A stretch of 64,000 nt of DNA from Pseudobacteroides sp035370245 (GCA_035370245.1 DAOOVO010000005.1:9424-73423); one strand, 5' to 3'; shown: positions 34,674 to 44,277, counted from the stretch's first letter. The notes: generated by a model from the sequence alone, not told the origin. Numbers and translations are program-made.

Positions 34674-34740
34674 AAAATGTAAAATGACCTTTACATTTTA
34701 TGTTTTAAATGGTATACTTGCTATGTAAAGTGTACTTTAC
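34674..34740 (+). promoter_or_regulatory. Promoter with two operator-like inverted repeats before the S9 peptidase
   Basis: TTTACA (34690-34695), 17 nt, TATACT (34713-34718). A perfect inverted repeat (AAAATGTAAA, 6 nt, TTTACATTTT; 34674-34699) covers the -35. A second palindrome, GTAAAGTGTACTTTAC (34725-34740), begins at the predicted start of transcription. Confidence 0.6.
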
Positions 34741-34784
34741 TTTTACTCATTTCTCAAAAAAAAGTATTAGGAAAGGATGATATT

Positions 34785-37130
34785 ATGATTGGAATTAGTA
34801 AGTTTGCAAAAATTGCAGCAGCATTAACACTCTCTATAACCATACTATGCAGCACAATGTCTATGAATTCATATGCATTGCAAAAACCATGGTATGAAGA
34901 CAGCGTTAATCAGTTGATAAAAACCGGAGTTATGAGTGCCGACAGAACATCACCGTTTAAAAAGGTAACGGCACAAGAGTTTTTAAAGTCAGCTGTCTTA
35001 TGGTTTACATATAACCATGGAGAAGATTTTAATAAAGTTGTAAATGATCTTCAGTGGGTAAAAGATGGCGAAATAAATTTGAATGCTGAAATTAACAGAA
35101 GTGAAGCAGTAAGGATAGTCATTAGGGCAATGGGACTGGAGAATGATAATAATAGAAGCCTTAAAGACTATGTATCACAGGCTGTGAAGATAGGCCTTAT
35201 TAAGGGATATGGAGGCGGACAGTTAGGAGAGAACGATAAAGTTGATTATGCACAGCTTGCAACAATATTTACAAATGCTAGAAGTATTCAAAATTCAAAG
35301 ATAGATAATAAAGGTGTAGAAAAGGTGCCAATTGAGGACTTTTTTAAAACTCCTTCGGCATTAGGTTACAGCATGTCACCTGACGGTAAATATCTTGCAT
35401 ATTTTGCTCCATGGAAAAATAGAAGAAATGTGTATATTATACCTGCCGGTGGAGGCGAACCAAAAAGAATCACAAGCTCTAAGGACAGAGATATAGTTAG
35501 CTATGCATGGAAGAATGATAAAATTATTTACCTAAAAGACAATGGTGGTGATGAAAATTATCACATTTATTTGGCAGGAATGGATGGCATTGCTGAAGAT
35601 AAGGATCTTACGCCATATCCTGGAGTTTTAGCTTATTATGTTGATTTGCTCAAGGGTAATGACAATGAAATTCTCATAACAATGAATAAGCAGGATCCTA
35701 AGGTATTCGATATATATAAACTCGATATAACAAACGGCAATACAACCATGGTCGCACAGAATCCAGGCAATATAACAGGATGGCTTACCGATTGTAACGG
35801 TAAGCTCAGGATGGCTGTAATTGATGATGGTATTCAGTCCCAAATATTATATAGGGAAAAGGAAGAGGATGAATTTAAGCTGATTCTTGCAACAGAATAT
35901 GGAGAATCGTTTAGTCCCATTATGTTCGACAAAGATAATAAGAGCATTTATGCTGCAACAAATGTGGGCAGAGATACTGCTGCCATTGTAAAGTTTGATT
36001 TGGAATCGAAAAAACAAGATGTTATTTATGAGAGAAATGACGTTGATGTATCAAATTTGATTGTCAATCCTAAAACCAAGGAAGTTTTAGGTATAATTTA
36101 TATTACAGATAAGATAAGACAGGAGTACTTTAATAAAAAACTTAAAGATATAATGGATAAAGTTTCTGCCAAATTTGACAGGGATAAGCAGATTGGAATA
36201 AACGATTTGTCGGAAGATTTAGCTAAATTCATATTTTCAGTTGGTGATGACAGGGACCCGGGGGCGTATTACTTTTATGATTCCTCAACTGATAAGCTTA
36301 AAAAGCTGGGAGATGTTTTGCCATCAATCAATCCTGAAAAGATGGCAAAAATGCTGCCAATTTCATATAAGAGCCGTGACGGGCTTACAATTCACGGCTA
36401 TCTAACATTGCCTGCCAACAAAATTCCTGAAAATTTACCTGTCATAGTCAATCCTCATGGCGGACCATGGGCTAGAGACACGTGGGGTTACAATCAGGAA
36501 GTACAGTTTTTGGCAAACAGAGGTTATGCAGTTTTACAGGTTAACTTCAGAGGTTCTACAGGTTATGGTAAAAAATTTGTTGATGCCGGAAACAAGCAGT
36601 GGGGACTGAAAATGCAGGATGATATAACTGACGGTGTTCAATGGCTTATTAAGCAGGGTATTGCTGATCCCAAAAAGATTGGTATATATGGTGCTTCCTA
36701 TGGTGGGTATGCTACATTGGCCGGAATTGCATTTACACCCGATTTATATGCTGCAGCAGTTGATTATTGCGGTGTTTCCAATATATTCACACTTTTGAAA
36801 ACTATTCCACCATATTGGGAAACCCAGGTTAAGATGTTTTATGAAAGGGTAGGAGATCCTGAAAAGGATAAGGAACTTCTAACGAAGATTTCACCTGTAT
36901 TCCACGCAGACAAAATAAAGACACCTTTATTTGTTGCACAGGGTGCTAATGATCCTAGGGTAAATAAGGCTGAATCCGATCAAATAGTAGAAGCTTTGAA
37001 GAAAAGAAACATCACTGTTGAATACATGGTAAAGGATAACGAAGGCCATGGTTTTGCAAACGAGGAAAACAGATTTGACTTCTATAAAGCCATGGAAAGC
37101 TTCTTTGCAAAACATTTGCTGGAGAAATGA
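34785..37130 (+). CDS. Secreted S9 family peptidase (acylaminoacyl-peptidase type) with SLH-like N-terminus
   Basis: 781 aa. Signal peptide (1-~31); an SLH-like region (~33-165) starting PWYEDSVNQLIKTGVM and including NRSEAVRIVIRAMG; a beta-propeller (~180-500; PDGKYLAYFAP, YIIPAGGGEPKRIT); then an alpha/beta-hydrolase with VNPHGGPWARD, the nucleophile Ser638 in GASYGGY, Asp723 (NDPRVN) and His755 (GHGF). Removes N-terminal residues or cleaves short peptides. Most S9 enzymes are cytoplasmic; the signal and SLH-like part place this one at the cell surface. ATG 34785 has AGGAAAGGATG upstream. Confidence 0.92.
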   Translation: MIGISKFAKIAAALTLSITILCSTMSMNSYALQKPWYEDSVNQLIKTGVMSADRTSPFKKVTAQEFLKSAVLWFTYNHGEDFNKVVNDLQWVKDGEINLNAEINRSEAVRIVIRAMGLENDNNRSLKDYVSQAVKIGLIKGYGGGQLGENDKVDYAQLATIFTNARSIQNSKIDNKGVEKVPIEDFFKTPSALGYSMSPDGKYLAYFAPWKNRRNVYIIPAGGGEPKRITSSKDRDIVSYAWKNDKIIYLKDNGGDENYHIYLAGMDGIAEDKDLTPYPGVLAYYVDLLKGNDNEILITMNKQDPKVFDIYKLDITNGNTTMVAQNPGNITGWLTDCNGKLRMAVIDDGIQSQILYREKEEDEFKLILATEYGESFSPIMFDKDNKSIYAATNVGRDTAAIVKFDLESKKQDVIYERNDVDVSNLIVNPKTKEVLGIIYITDKIRQEYFNKKLKDIMDKVSAKFDRDKQIGINDLSEDLAKFIFSVGDDRDPGAYYFYDSSTDKLKKLGDVLPSINPEKMAKMLPISYKSRDGLTIHGYLTLPANKIPENLPVIVNPHGGPWARDTWGYNQEVQFLANRGYAVLQVNFRGSTGYGKKFVDAGNKQWGLKMQDDITDGVQWLIKQGIADPKKIGIYGASYGGYATLAGIAFTPDLYAAAVDYCGVSNIFTLLKTIPPYWETQVKMFYERVGDPEKDKELLTKISPVFHADKIKTPLFVAQGANDPRVNKAESDQIVEALKKRNITVEYMVKDNEGHGFANEENRFDFYKAMESFFAKHLLEK

Positions 37131-37163
37131 TTGAGATAAAATAAAAGAATAAAATGTAAAATT

Positions 37164-37206
37164 GGCCCATGCTTCGTAAAACTTAAGGAAGCTATGGGCT
37201 AATTTA
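37164..37206 (+). terminator. Hairpin terminator after the S9 peptidase
   Basis: GCCCATGCTTC pairs with GAAGCTATGGGC (one bulge), followed by TAATTTATT. Confidence 0.6.
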
Positions 37207-37216
37207 TTGCTTGAAC

Positions 37217-37258
37217 TGATTTCTGACTTCTGGTTTCTGATTTCTGTTTTCTGTCCCC
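37217..37258. repeat. Degenerate heptamer repeat block A
   Basis: Six uninterrupted 7-mers: TGATTTC, TGACTTC, TGGTTTC, TGATTTC, TGTTTTC, TGTCCCC. Same repeat family as 47981-48127 and 61245-61286. Confidence 0.8.
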
Positions 37259-37290
37259 TATGTGTTATAATATACAAAGGGTGATCAGGC

Positions 37291-39588
37291 ATGGGACTTA
37301 GGAAAGGTCAGAAAGAGCTTGTAGAAAATTATAGAGGCGGATATTGTGCAGTGCCGGCAATTCCAGGCGGTGGTAAGACTTACTGCCTGTCTGTTTGGGC
37401 TGCTCGTATGATTGCTATGGGTATATCCAAGCCCGGTAAAATACTGATTGTTACATATATGAACAGTGCTGTAAACAATTTTAAGCAAAGGATAAGTGCT
37501 GAGCTTCAAAAGCTTGGTATTCAAGGCAATAAAGGATATTTTGTTTCTACAATTCATGGATTATGCCTTCAGATCATAAAGGAAAAACCTGATCATATCA
37601 CCGCCAATGAGGAATTTGGAATTGTTGACGAGGTAACTAAGGTTCAAATTATTAACAGTGCAGTTGATGAATGGAAAAGAGGCAATGAAAGAAGGCTGGC
37701 TTTCTTTATAGATGAACAGAATTTCAGTTCAAATAAATTGAATGATATATATAAGACATGGCATGATAAATTCTGCGGGTTGGTTTTAGGAGCAATTGGT
37801 GATTTTAAGTGCCGTGGCATAGGACCTCAGGAGGCTCGCCAAAGATGTAGCTCTTTACCTAATAATTCTTTTTTGAAATGTGCTTCGGAGGTTTATGAAA
37901 TATATGACAGGAAGCTTAAAATACTAGGCTTTCTTGATTTTGACGATATGTTGTACAACTCGAAGAAGATACTCTTAGAAGATGCAAGCTTGCTTGAGAA
38001 ATATCAGAAGAAGTATACATTTGTCTGTGAAGATGAGGCCCAGGATTCAAACCTTATACAGAGTGAAATTCTTACAATGCTTGCAAACGGAAATCTATTA
38101 AGGGTCGGAGACAGTAACCAGGCTATTTGCGGCAGCTTCTCAAACAGTGATTTTACTCTTTTTAAAAGCTTTTGTGAGAATCCTTCCACAACAGTATATA
38201 ATATTACTCAGTCCAGCAGGAATACAAAAGACATTATAAACCTGGCAAATTATTTTGTAAAATATGTTAGGGAGCAACACCCCGTAATAGAATGCAGGGA
38301 CAGCTTATTGCCCCAGTATATAGAGCCGGTTAGTGATGGCGATGAGAGAAGCAATCCTGTAATAAATGAGTATGGAATTAAGGTGGGGATTTTTCCTTCC
38401 TGGCCTGATGAAGCACGGAGGATAGTTAAGAAGGCAAAAGAATTTATAGATTTGTATCCTGAAAAGACTATTGCTATCTTAGCACCTAGTGCATGGAAAA
38501 TTAAAGAAATTGTAGAGATTCTTGATTCATGGGATTTGCCATATGAGCAGCTTGATAATTCATCTCCTGAAAGAAACAAGACGGTCAGAATGTTAGGCAG
38601 GGTTATCGATTATATAGCTTATCCTGAGGACGGTGAGAAGCTGGCAAACATGATGTTTGAATGCTTTCTAACCGAAAGATACGATATAGATAATAGAGCA
38701 CAAACAGATACGGAGTATGACAATTCTTTAGATGATATTAAAGAAGCTGAAGCTCAAGAGACTGAGGAGAAAAATAATGAGGATAAAAAGCTAAATCAAA
38801 AGGAAATGCTATTGCACTTTCTAAAAAGATACCCTACTGAAAATATTCTATATCCTAAAGGCGGTGAAATAAACCACAGAGATGTTCCCAAAGAGCTGCT
38901 GCATAGTAAGATTTGGTCGGATTTTTTAAGCCATATTGATCTTGTTAGGGAGCTTTTGGAATTTCCCGATACCATAGTCGAAAAGCTTATTTTGTATATA
39001 TCGGAGAAGCTTAAGTTCGGTAGGGAAGAGAGGGCCATTGCTCAAAAGGTTGCAGGTGATGTAAGATATCTTATGAACAGAAGTCCTGCATGGCGATTGG
39101 GAGATTTGGCTTTGGAGCTTTTGAGCCCAAAGAATATGTTTAACTATTTTGCAGGGGTAGTTTGGGAGCTTAAGGGCTATGAACCCAAACCCGGTGTTAT
39201 AACCGTGGCTACTTACCACAAATCAAAAGGGCTTGAGTGGGATGTTGTTTTCCTAACGGGACTTAATTATGCAGACTTTCCGGTTTCTTTGAAGGATAAG
39301 TTCATCGGTGAATACTGGTTTTTGAAAGAGGAGTATAAAAACCCTCAAGCAGTGATAAAAGCCGAGATGCAGAAAAAGATTGACGGAAGCTTTTCGGGAG
39401 ATCCTCTTATAAAAGCAAAAATTGAGACTATATCTGAAAAGGCAAGGCTTCTTTATGTAGGTATAACAAGGGCCAAGCAGTATCTTTTCCTGTCGGGTGA
39501 GCATTCAAATCAAGGGAAAAGAAATGAGGTTCTACCGTGCCAGTATCTCATGGAGATAAAAAAGTTTATTGAAGAAAATGGGAGATGA
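37291..39588 (+). CDS. UvrD/Rep-like superfamily 1 ATP-dependent helicase
   Basis: 765 aa. SF1A motifs in order: Q-motif-like start (LRKGQKELV), Walker A IPGGGKT (K29; the usual A/S-G-S-GKT is altered), motif Ia (ILIVTYMNSAV), motif II EDEAQDS (~D248), motif III (LRVGDSNQAI), motif IV region (ILAPS), motif V (VATYHKSKGLEWDVVFLTG) and motif VI (LLYVGITRAKQYLF). An acidic 35-residue stretch (~475-510) interrupts the 2A/2B region. It is followed, with a 4-nt overlap, by a PD-(D/E)XK nuclease and then recJ, suggesting an end-processing machine like AddAB split differently. Confidence 0.93.
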   Translation: MGLRKGQKELVENYRGGYCAVPAIPGGGKTYCLSVWAARMIAMGISKPGKILIVTYMNSAVNNFKQRISAELQKLGIQGNKGYFVSTIHGLCLQIIKEKPDHITANEEFGIVDEVTKVQIINSAVDEWKRGNERRLAFFIDEQNFSSNKLNDIYKTWHDKFCGLVLGAIGDFKCRGIGPQEARQRCSSLPNNSFLKCASEVYEIYDRKLKILGFLDFDDMLYNSKKILLEDASLLEKYQKKYTFVCEDEAQDSNLIQSEILTMLANGNLLRVGDSNQAICGSFSNSDFTLFKSFCENPSTTVYNITQSSRNTKDIINLANYFVKYVREQHPVIECRDSLLPQYIEPVSDGDERSNPVINEYGIKVGIFPSWPDEARRIVKKAKEFIDLYPEKTIAILAPSAWKIKEIVEILDSWDLPYEQLDNSSPERNKTVRMLGRVIDYIAYPEDGEKLANMMFECFLTERYDIDNRAQTDTEYDNSLDDIKEAEAQETEEKNNEDKKLNQKEMLLHFLKRYPTENILYPKGGEINHRDVPKELLHSKIWSDFLSHIDLVRELLEFPDTIVEKLILYISEKLKFGREERAIAQKVAGDVRYLMNRSPAWRLGDLALELLSPKNMFNYFAGVVWELKGYEPKPGVITVATYHKSKGLEWDVVFLTGLNYADFPVSLKDKFIGEYWFLKEEYKNPQAVIKAEMQKKIDGSFSGDPLIKAKIETISEKARLLYVGITRAKQYLFLSGEHSNQGKRNEVLPCQYLMEIKKFIEENGR

Positions 39589-40406
39589 CGTTTATGGGGG
39601 CAACTGCAGATAAAAACAATAATATTATTCCTGAGGGGTTTCTATTCACACAGCAGTCTCTGTCTACTTTTGCAAGCTGTCCATTAAAGTTTAGAAAAAG
39701 GTACATAGAAAACCTTAAATGGAACAGCTATCCCGATGAAGATGTAAAAAAAAGACTGGATATGGGAAATGACTTTCATTTGATTGCCAATAGATACTTT
39801 TTAGGCATTAATGATGAATGGATTGAAGATGAAGAGCTTTCAAGATGGGTACAAAACTTAAAACATAGCTTTCCAATTATAGAAGATTATGTTTATCTGC
39901 CGGAGTACAAGATAAGGATGTCAGATTCCATTATAAGGCTTGAAGCCAATTACGACCTTATCATTGTTAAAAACGAAGAAATTGAGATTTGGGACTGGAA
40001 AACCCATTACTCAAAGCCTGGGCAGGATAAGGCAAAAAGGCGAGCAAGTTTACATAATAAACTTCAAACAATAGTATATATGTTTGTATTAAAAGAGCAA
40101 TTAAAACTCATAAGTAAAAAAGAATTTGAATGCCATAAAATTTCAATGAATTACTGGCAGCCTGATCCACCGGAAACTATTGAAAAAATTGTATACAGCG
40201 ATGAAAAGCATAGGCTTTTTAAGGAAGAGATTGAAAGCAGAATACAAAGAATTTATGATTATAACTATATGGAATTTGATAAAGAAAATTTTACAGAGCA
40301 CTGTAAAATTTGCGAATTCAACTGGTTTTGTAATAATGAAAGGGTCGACTTTAAAGCATTAGAAGAGGATGAAGACTTCCTTGACAGCTTAAGATGGGAG
40401 GACTAG
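39585..40406 (+). CDS. Fe-S cluster PD-(D/E)XK nuclease (RecB/Cas4/AddB-type)
   Basis: 273 aa. Nuclease core: motif I GNDFH (His65), D124 in NYDLI, and D137-x-K139 in IWDWKT. Four cysteines, C32 (FASCPLKF) and the C-terminal trio C240, C243, C249 (C-x2-C-x5-C), match the 4Fe-4S cage of AddB, Dna2 and Cas4 nucleases. Its ATG overlaps the helicase stop. No cas genes are nearby, so Cas4 is unlikely. A helicase-coupled exonuclease in recombination or repair is the best reading. Length is short for AddB, which carries a helicase-like half. Confidence 0.88.
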   Translation: MTFMGATADKNNNIIPEGFLFTQQSLSTFASCPLKFRKRYIENLKWNSYPDEDVKKRLDMGNDFHLIANRYFLGINDEWIEDEELSRWVQNLKHSFPIIEDYVYLPEYKIRMSDSIIRLEANYDLIIVKNEEIEIWDWKTHYSKPGQDKAKRRASLHNKLQTIVYMFVLKEQLKLISKKEFECHKISMNYWQPDPPETIEKIVYSDEKHRLFKEEIESRIQRIYDYNYMEFDKENFTEHCKICEFNWFCNNERVDFKALEEDEDFLDSLRWED

Positions 40407-40413
40407 CACTGAT

Positions 40414-42708
40414 ATGAAGGTTAAGATAGCTGTAAAAAACGATGGTGTAAAGATTCCTGCGGAATTGATAGATGTAGCCGATAAAGATGAATTAATAGCC
40501 AGGCTGTTTTACAACAGGGGATATAAAGACCCTAACACAGTAAAGCAAATGCTCCATGACCAACTGTACGTTCCGGCGGATATATGGGAATTTCCCCATA
40601 TGAAGGACGCTGTGAATATAATAAGAAATGCTATAGGACAAAAGCAAACCATAGCGGTTTATGGGGATTATGACGTGGATGGCGTAACCAGTACGGCACT
40701 ATTGGTTCAATGTCTGGGATTTTTTACGCCAAATGTTTTGTATCATGTACCCGATAGATTTACAGAAGGATATGGAATGAATGAAGGGGTAATTAAAAGC
40801 CTATATGAAAAAGGTGTTTCACTTGTTATTACCTGTGACTGCGGAGTATCTAATGTTAATGAAGTAACCCGGGCCAAAGAGCTTGGAATGAGTGTTATAG
40901 TTACAGACCATCACACCATACCCGATGAGCTTCCTCCGGCAGATGTTATTTTAAATCCCAAGCTTTTACAAGAGGGGCATAAGGCGAGAAACCTGTCGGG
41001 GTGTGCCATGACTTATTTTCTATGCAAGGCACTTCTTAACAGTTATGGAATGGAAGAAAAATCGCAACTGTTTATGGATCTTGTTGCAATGTCTCTAATT
41101 GCTGATGTTGTAAGCCTCAACGGAGAAAACAGATATCTTTTGAAAAACGGATTGCCTTTATTGTTCAATACCAAACGTACAGGCTTAAAATCCCTTTTTA
41201 ATATTATACAAAAAAGCAGCAGCCTTCAAACTGAGGAGGATGTTGCATTCCAGATTGCACCTAGAATCAATGCTGCTGGAAGGATGGATTCTGCAAGGCT
41301 TCCTGTTGATTTGCTCTTATCAAGAGATGTTAAAGCGGCTGAGGATATGGCATTAAGAATTAATTCCCTTAACGAAGAAAGAAAAAGAGTGCAGGAGCAA
41401 ATAATTAAAGAGGCACAGGAGCTTGTTGAGAGCCACAAAAAAATGAAAAGCATACTTGTTTTGTACAGCGAATTCTGGCATCATGGAATTATTGGAATTG
41501 CCGCAGGCAAGATATGTGAGACATACAGGAAACCGGCCATTTTACTATCCCTTAAGGAAGACGGTCAAACTGTTGTGGGATCGGCAAGATCAACGGATGA
41601 TGTTAATATATATGAGCTTTTAAAGGAGACTTCAAGCAAGCTTTTAAAATTCGGAGGACACTCAAAGGCAGCAGGCTTATCCTTAAAAAAGGAAGATATT
41701 GATGAGTTTACCAACGAGATTGAAGATACGGCTGAAAGGATTATATACACTGATAACAGCATGGAGATCCTTGTAGACAAAGAGCTTTCATTTGACGATA
41801 TTGATGAGGATTTTTACGAAAGACTGAAAAAAGCAGGGCCATATGGTGAAGGCTTTGAGGCACCATTGTTTCTTACTAGGAACGTATCCATTCTAAATGA
41901 CAGGATAACACCCAAAAATCACCATATAATGGTGGCTTCAGACATTAACGATGTTAGGCTGACAGCCGTTAAATGGTTTGGTGGAAGTGATAGCTTTAAA
42001 GGTAAGGTTTATGATATAGTATATAAAGTAGGGCTTAATTCGTATAAAAACAATACAAGTTTGCAGCTCACTATTGAACATATTGTTGAAACCAGTGGGG
42101 TAATACGGCAGGCCTTCCATGGAGAAATAGAAGATTGCAGAAATCTTGATGGAAGAGAAGCTGCTGAAATTTATGAGAATTCAATTGTATTTTATGAGGG
42201 ATTAAGGGAAAGATGTCCGGTGGAAGGAGCATGTACAAGGCTTCAGCTTAAAAGGGCTGATAATCTGGTGTTTTTATCCATGCCAGTCAATTCGGATGTG
42301 TTCAGGGAAGCCGTATATATGGTAAACCCAAAGAGAGTTATTTTGAATTTTTCGGTGCTATCGGACTATACATTTAAGGGCTTTCTAACTTTATTATTTG
42401 AAATATTAAAAAAATCAACCACAACAGGTGAAGGCTCTTTGGAGCTCTATGAGCTTTCAATGATGCTTGGAGTTGAAGAGGAAATAGTAAGAGCAGCACT
42501 TAAATATCTCAAGGCTGCCGGCAAAATAGATTATATATATGAGCCTGATGATATCACGGTAACAGTGTGGCGAAAAAATGCTGCACCGAGTCATGATATA
42601 TCAGTACACGAAAAAAAATTGGTTAACGCTTTGTTGGAGAAGAGTGCTTACCAAAGTTTTATCAAAAAGCTTGAATGCCATATGTTCAAGGAATATTTGA
42701 AGGTTTAG
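40414..42708 (+). CDS. recJ: Single-stranded-DNA-specific exonuclease RecJ
   Basis: 764 aa. DHH phosphoesterase with motif I VYGDYDVDGVTSTALL (~84-99), motif III VTDHHTIPDELP (~162-173) and the DHHA1 GGHSKAAGLSL motif. An OB-fold domain and a ~190-residue C-terminal region typical of Firmicute RecJ follow. Degrades ssDNA 5' to 3' during repair and recombination. It begins 7 nt after the nuclease gene, so helicase, nuclease and RecJ are probably one transcript. Confidence 0.95.
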   Translation: MKVKIAVKNDGVKIPAELIDVADKDELIARLFYNRGYKDPNTVKQMLHDQLYVPADIWEFPHMKDAVNIIRNAIGQKQTIAVYGDYDVDGVTSTALLVQCLGFFTPNVLYHVPDRFTEGYGMNEGVIKSLYEKGVSLVITCDCGVSNVNEVTRAKELGMSVIVTDHHTIPDELPPADVILNPKLLQEGHKARNLSGCAMTYFLCKALLNSYGMEEKSQLFMDLVAMSLIADVVSLNGENRYLLKNGLPLLFNTKRTGLKSLFNIIQKSSSLQTEEDVAFQIAPRINAAGRMDSARLPVDLLLSRDVKAAEDMALRINSLNEERKRVQEQIIKEAQELVESHKKMKSILVLYSEFWHHGIIGIAAGKICETYRKPAILLSLKEDGQTVVGSARSTDDVNIYELLKETSSKLLKFGGHSKAAGLSLKKEDIDEFTNEIEDTAERIIYTDNSMEILVDKELSFDDIDEDFYERLKKAGPYGEGFEAPLFLTRNVSILNDRITPKNHHIMVASDINDVRLTAVKWFGGSDSFKGKVYDIVYKVGLNSYKNNTSLQLTIEHIVETSGVIRQAFHGEIEDCRNLDGREAAEIYENSIVFYEGLRERCPVEGACTRLQLKRADNLVFLSMPVNSDVFREAVYMVNPKRVILNFSVLSDYTFKGFLTLLFEILKKSTTTGEGSLELYELSMMLGVEEEIVRAALKYLKAAGKIDYIYEPDDITVTVWRKNAAPSHDISVHEKKLVNALLEKSAYQSFIKKLECHMFKEYLKV

Positions 42709-42804
42709 TTTTTAAGCTCATATGTCTATTACAGAAAAAGGAATACTAAAATGCTAATTTTGTATTCCAAAAATATAATAAATATGTATAATATATATAT
42801 ATTA

Positions 42805-42833
42805 GGGGCATTTTTTCATTCATGGAATGCCCC
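42805..42833. other. GC-rich hairpin before the lipid kinase gene
   Basis: GGGGCATT and AATGCCCC, 13-nt loop, preceded by a TA-repeat. It lies 52 nt before the kinase start. It has no T-run after it; terminator of recJ or a leader hairpin. Confidence 0.45.
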
Positions 42834-42885
42834 ATTGGACAGTTAATCATTTTAATACCTAATATATGATATGGAGAGGAATCCA

Positions 42886-43770
42886 ATGAAAAAAGCACTT
42901 TTTATTTACAATCCTATGTCAGGTGACAGGACTATACCCACTAAGCTTGATTATATTCTTGAGCGGTTCCAGGAAAAAAATATAGCCCTTATGCCGTACA
43001 GGCTGCACAGTGTAAAAGACAAAAACCTGACTAATATATTTCAGGAAGAGGCTTTTGACCAATTAATCATATCCGGTGGAGACGGAACACTAAACAGCAT
43101 TGTCAATAAAATGCTTAAAAATAAGGTGAATGTACCTGTAGGCATTATTCCTTCGGGTACCTGTAACGACTTTGCCAGATGTCTTAATATTCCTAACTAC
43201 CTTAATGATTGTTTGGATGTGATTCTTGAAGGTAATACGGTAGAAGTTGATGTTGGGCTTATAAACAATTCTAAATATTTCCTGAGCACTTGTGCCGGGG
43301 GGCTTTTTGTCAATGTTTCCTTCAGTACCCACAACGAGCTTAAAAAGAACTTTGGACCGTTTGCTTATTATCTTAAAGCATTAAATGAGGTCACAAACAT
43401 CAAATCCTTTAATCTTAGAATAGAAACAGAAAATGATGTTGTAGAGGAAGAGAGTTTGTTATTCCTCATATTAAACGGCAAGCATGCTGCAGGTTTTTCA
43501 AATATCATAAAAGAAGCAGATTATTCTGATGGCCTTATGGATATAGTTTTGATAAAAAGCTGTTCTCATATTGATTTGGCCACACTGTTTTTCAAGGTAT
43601 TAAGCAATGATTCATTAAACGACAAACATGTTTATAAGCTGACAGCTAAAAGCTGTACCATAACAAGCAACAGCGATGTAGGTATAAGTGTAGATGGAGA
43701 AAAAGCCCAAGGACTTCCATTAAAGGTTGAGTTCATAAATAAAGGTTTGAAGGTTTTTACAAAAGCATAG
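42886..43770 (+). CDS. YegS/DagK family lipid kinase
   Basis: 294 aa with the diacylglycerol-kinase catalytic domain: FIYNPMSG start, GGDGTLNSIVN nucleotide loop near residue 64, GIIPSGTCNDFARCLNIP near 92, and a C-terminal DGLMDI / SVDGEKA region. Phosphorylates diacylglycerol or a related lipid to recycle it in phospholipid metabolism. ATG 42886 is preceded by GGAGAGGA; ATG 42871 is an alternative. Stand-alone gene. Confidence 0.93.
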   Translation: MKKALFIYNPMSGDRTIPTKLDYILERFQEKNIALMPYRLHSVKDKNLTNIFQEEAFDQLIISGGDGTLNSIVNKMLKNKVNVPVGIIPSGTCNDFARCLNIPNYLNDCLDVILEGNTVEVDVGLINNSKYFLSTCAGGLFVNVSFSTHNELKKNFGPFAYYLKALNEVTNIKSFNLRIETENDVVEEESLLFLILNGKHAAGFSNIIKEADYSDGLMDIVLIKSCSHIDLATLFFKVLSNDSLNDKHVYKLTAKSCTITSNSDVGISVDGEKAQGLPLKVEFINKGLKVFTKA

Positions 43771-43795
43771 TTTTTTGACGTGATTATACGGGAAA

Positions 43796-44101
43796 TTACG
43801 ATATAATTCTATCTATAATGGATATCCTATTGTCGTGTGCAAATTTGGAAAGTTCTTGTTTGTATTCTTCATAGTACTTTTGGTGTTTGTGTTTGGAAAA
43901 CTCGATGGGTTTTGTAGACTTGTTTGTAAAGATTTTGATTTTTTCTGAACGTATTTTTTTTAAATATTTTCTTATGAAAATTTCATCAAACTCGATTCTG
44001 TCAATATCACAATAATTAATGTAAAGAGTCTTGTTTTGCTCTAAGTTGGTTATTGTCAAGGTTGTCCAATCTTTGCTGCAGGATAGACAACGCTTTTCCA
44101 A
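43796..44101 (-). CDS. Hypothetical 101-aa protein with CxxC
   Basis: Probably starts at TTG 44101 (product begins (M)EKRCLSCSKDW), because the ribosome site ACAGGAGGTGAGAG overlaps the in-frame GTG at 44110. A C-x2-C pair lies at the N-terminus; the rest alternates strands and helices with many Lys/Ile residues. No recognised family. An AT-rich upstream region to 44277 provides a promoter. Confidence 0.6.
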   Translation of the reverse strand: MEKRCLSCSKDWTTLTITNLEQNKTLYINYCDIDRIEFDEIFIRKYLKKIRSEKIKIFTNKSTKPIEFSKHKHQKYYEEYKQELSKFAHDNRISIIDRIIS

Positions 44102-44277
44102 TACTCTCACCTCCTGTTATTTAGTTGATTGTAACAACATAAAATCAGAATAGAAAAATTATTGGTTATATTATTATTATACTATAAATGGCGGTTAAAA
44201 TAAATATATGCAGCAATATTTATATTAAATACCATAACATATTTAATTTATTTAAAACATTATAAAAATCAATAAAT

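Noticed and set aside
39585..40406. Calling the Fe-S nuclease Cas4
   Set aside because: No cas1, cas2 or repeat array in the window, and it is coupled to a helicase and recJ.
44102..44110. GTG 44110 as start of the small CxxC protein
   Set aside because: The GTG is inside the ribosome site AGGAGGTGAG; TTG 44101 is properly spaced.
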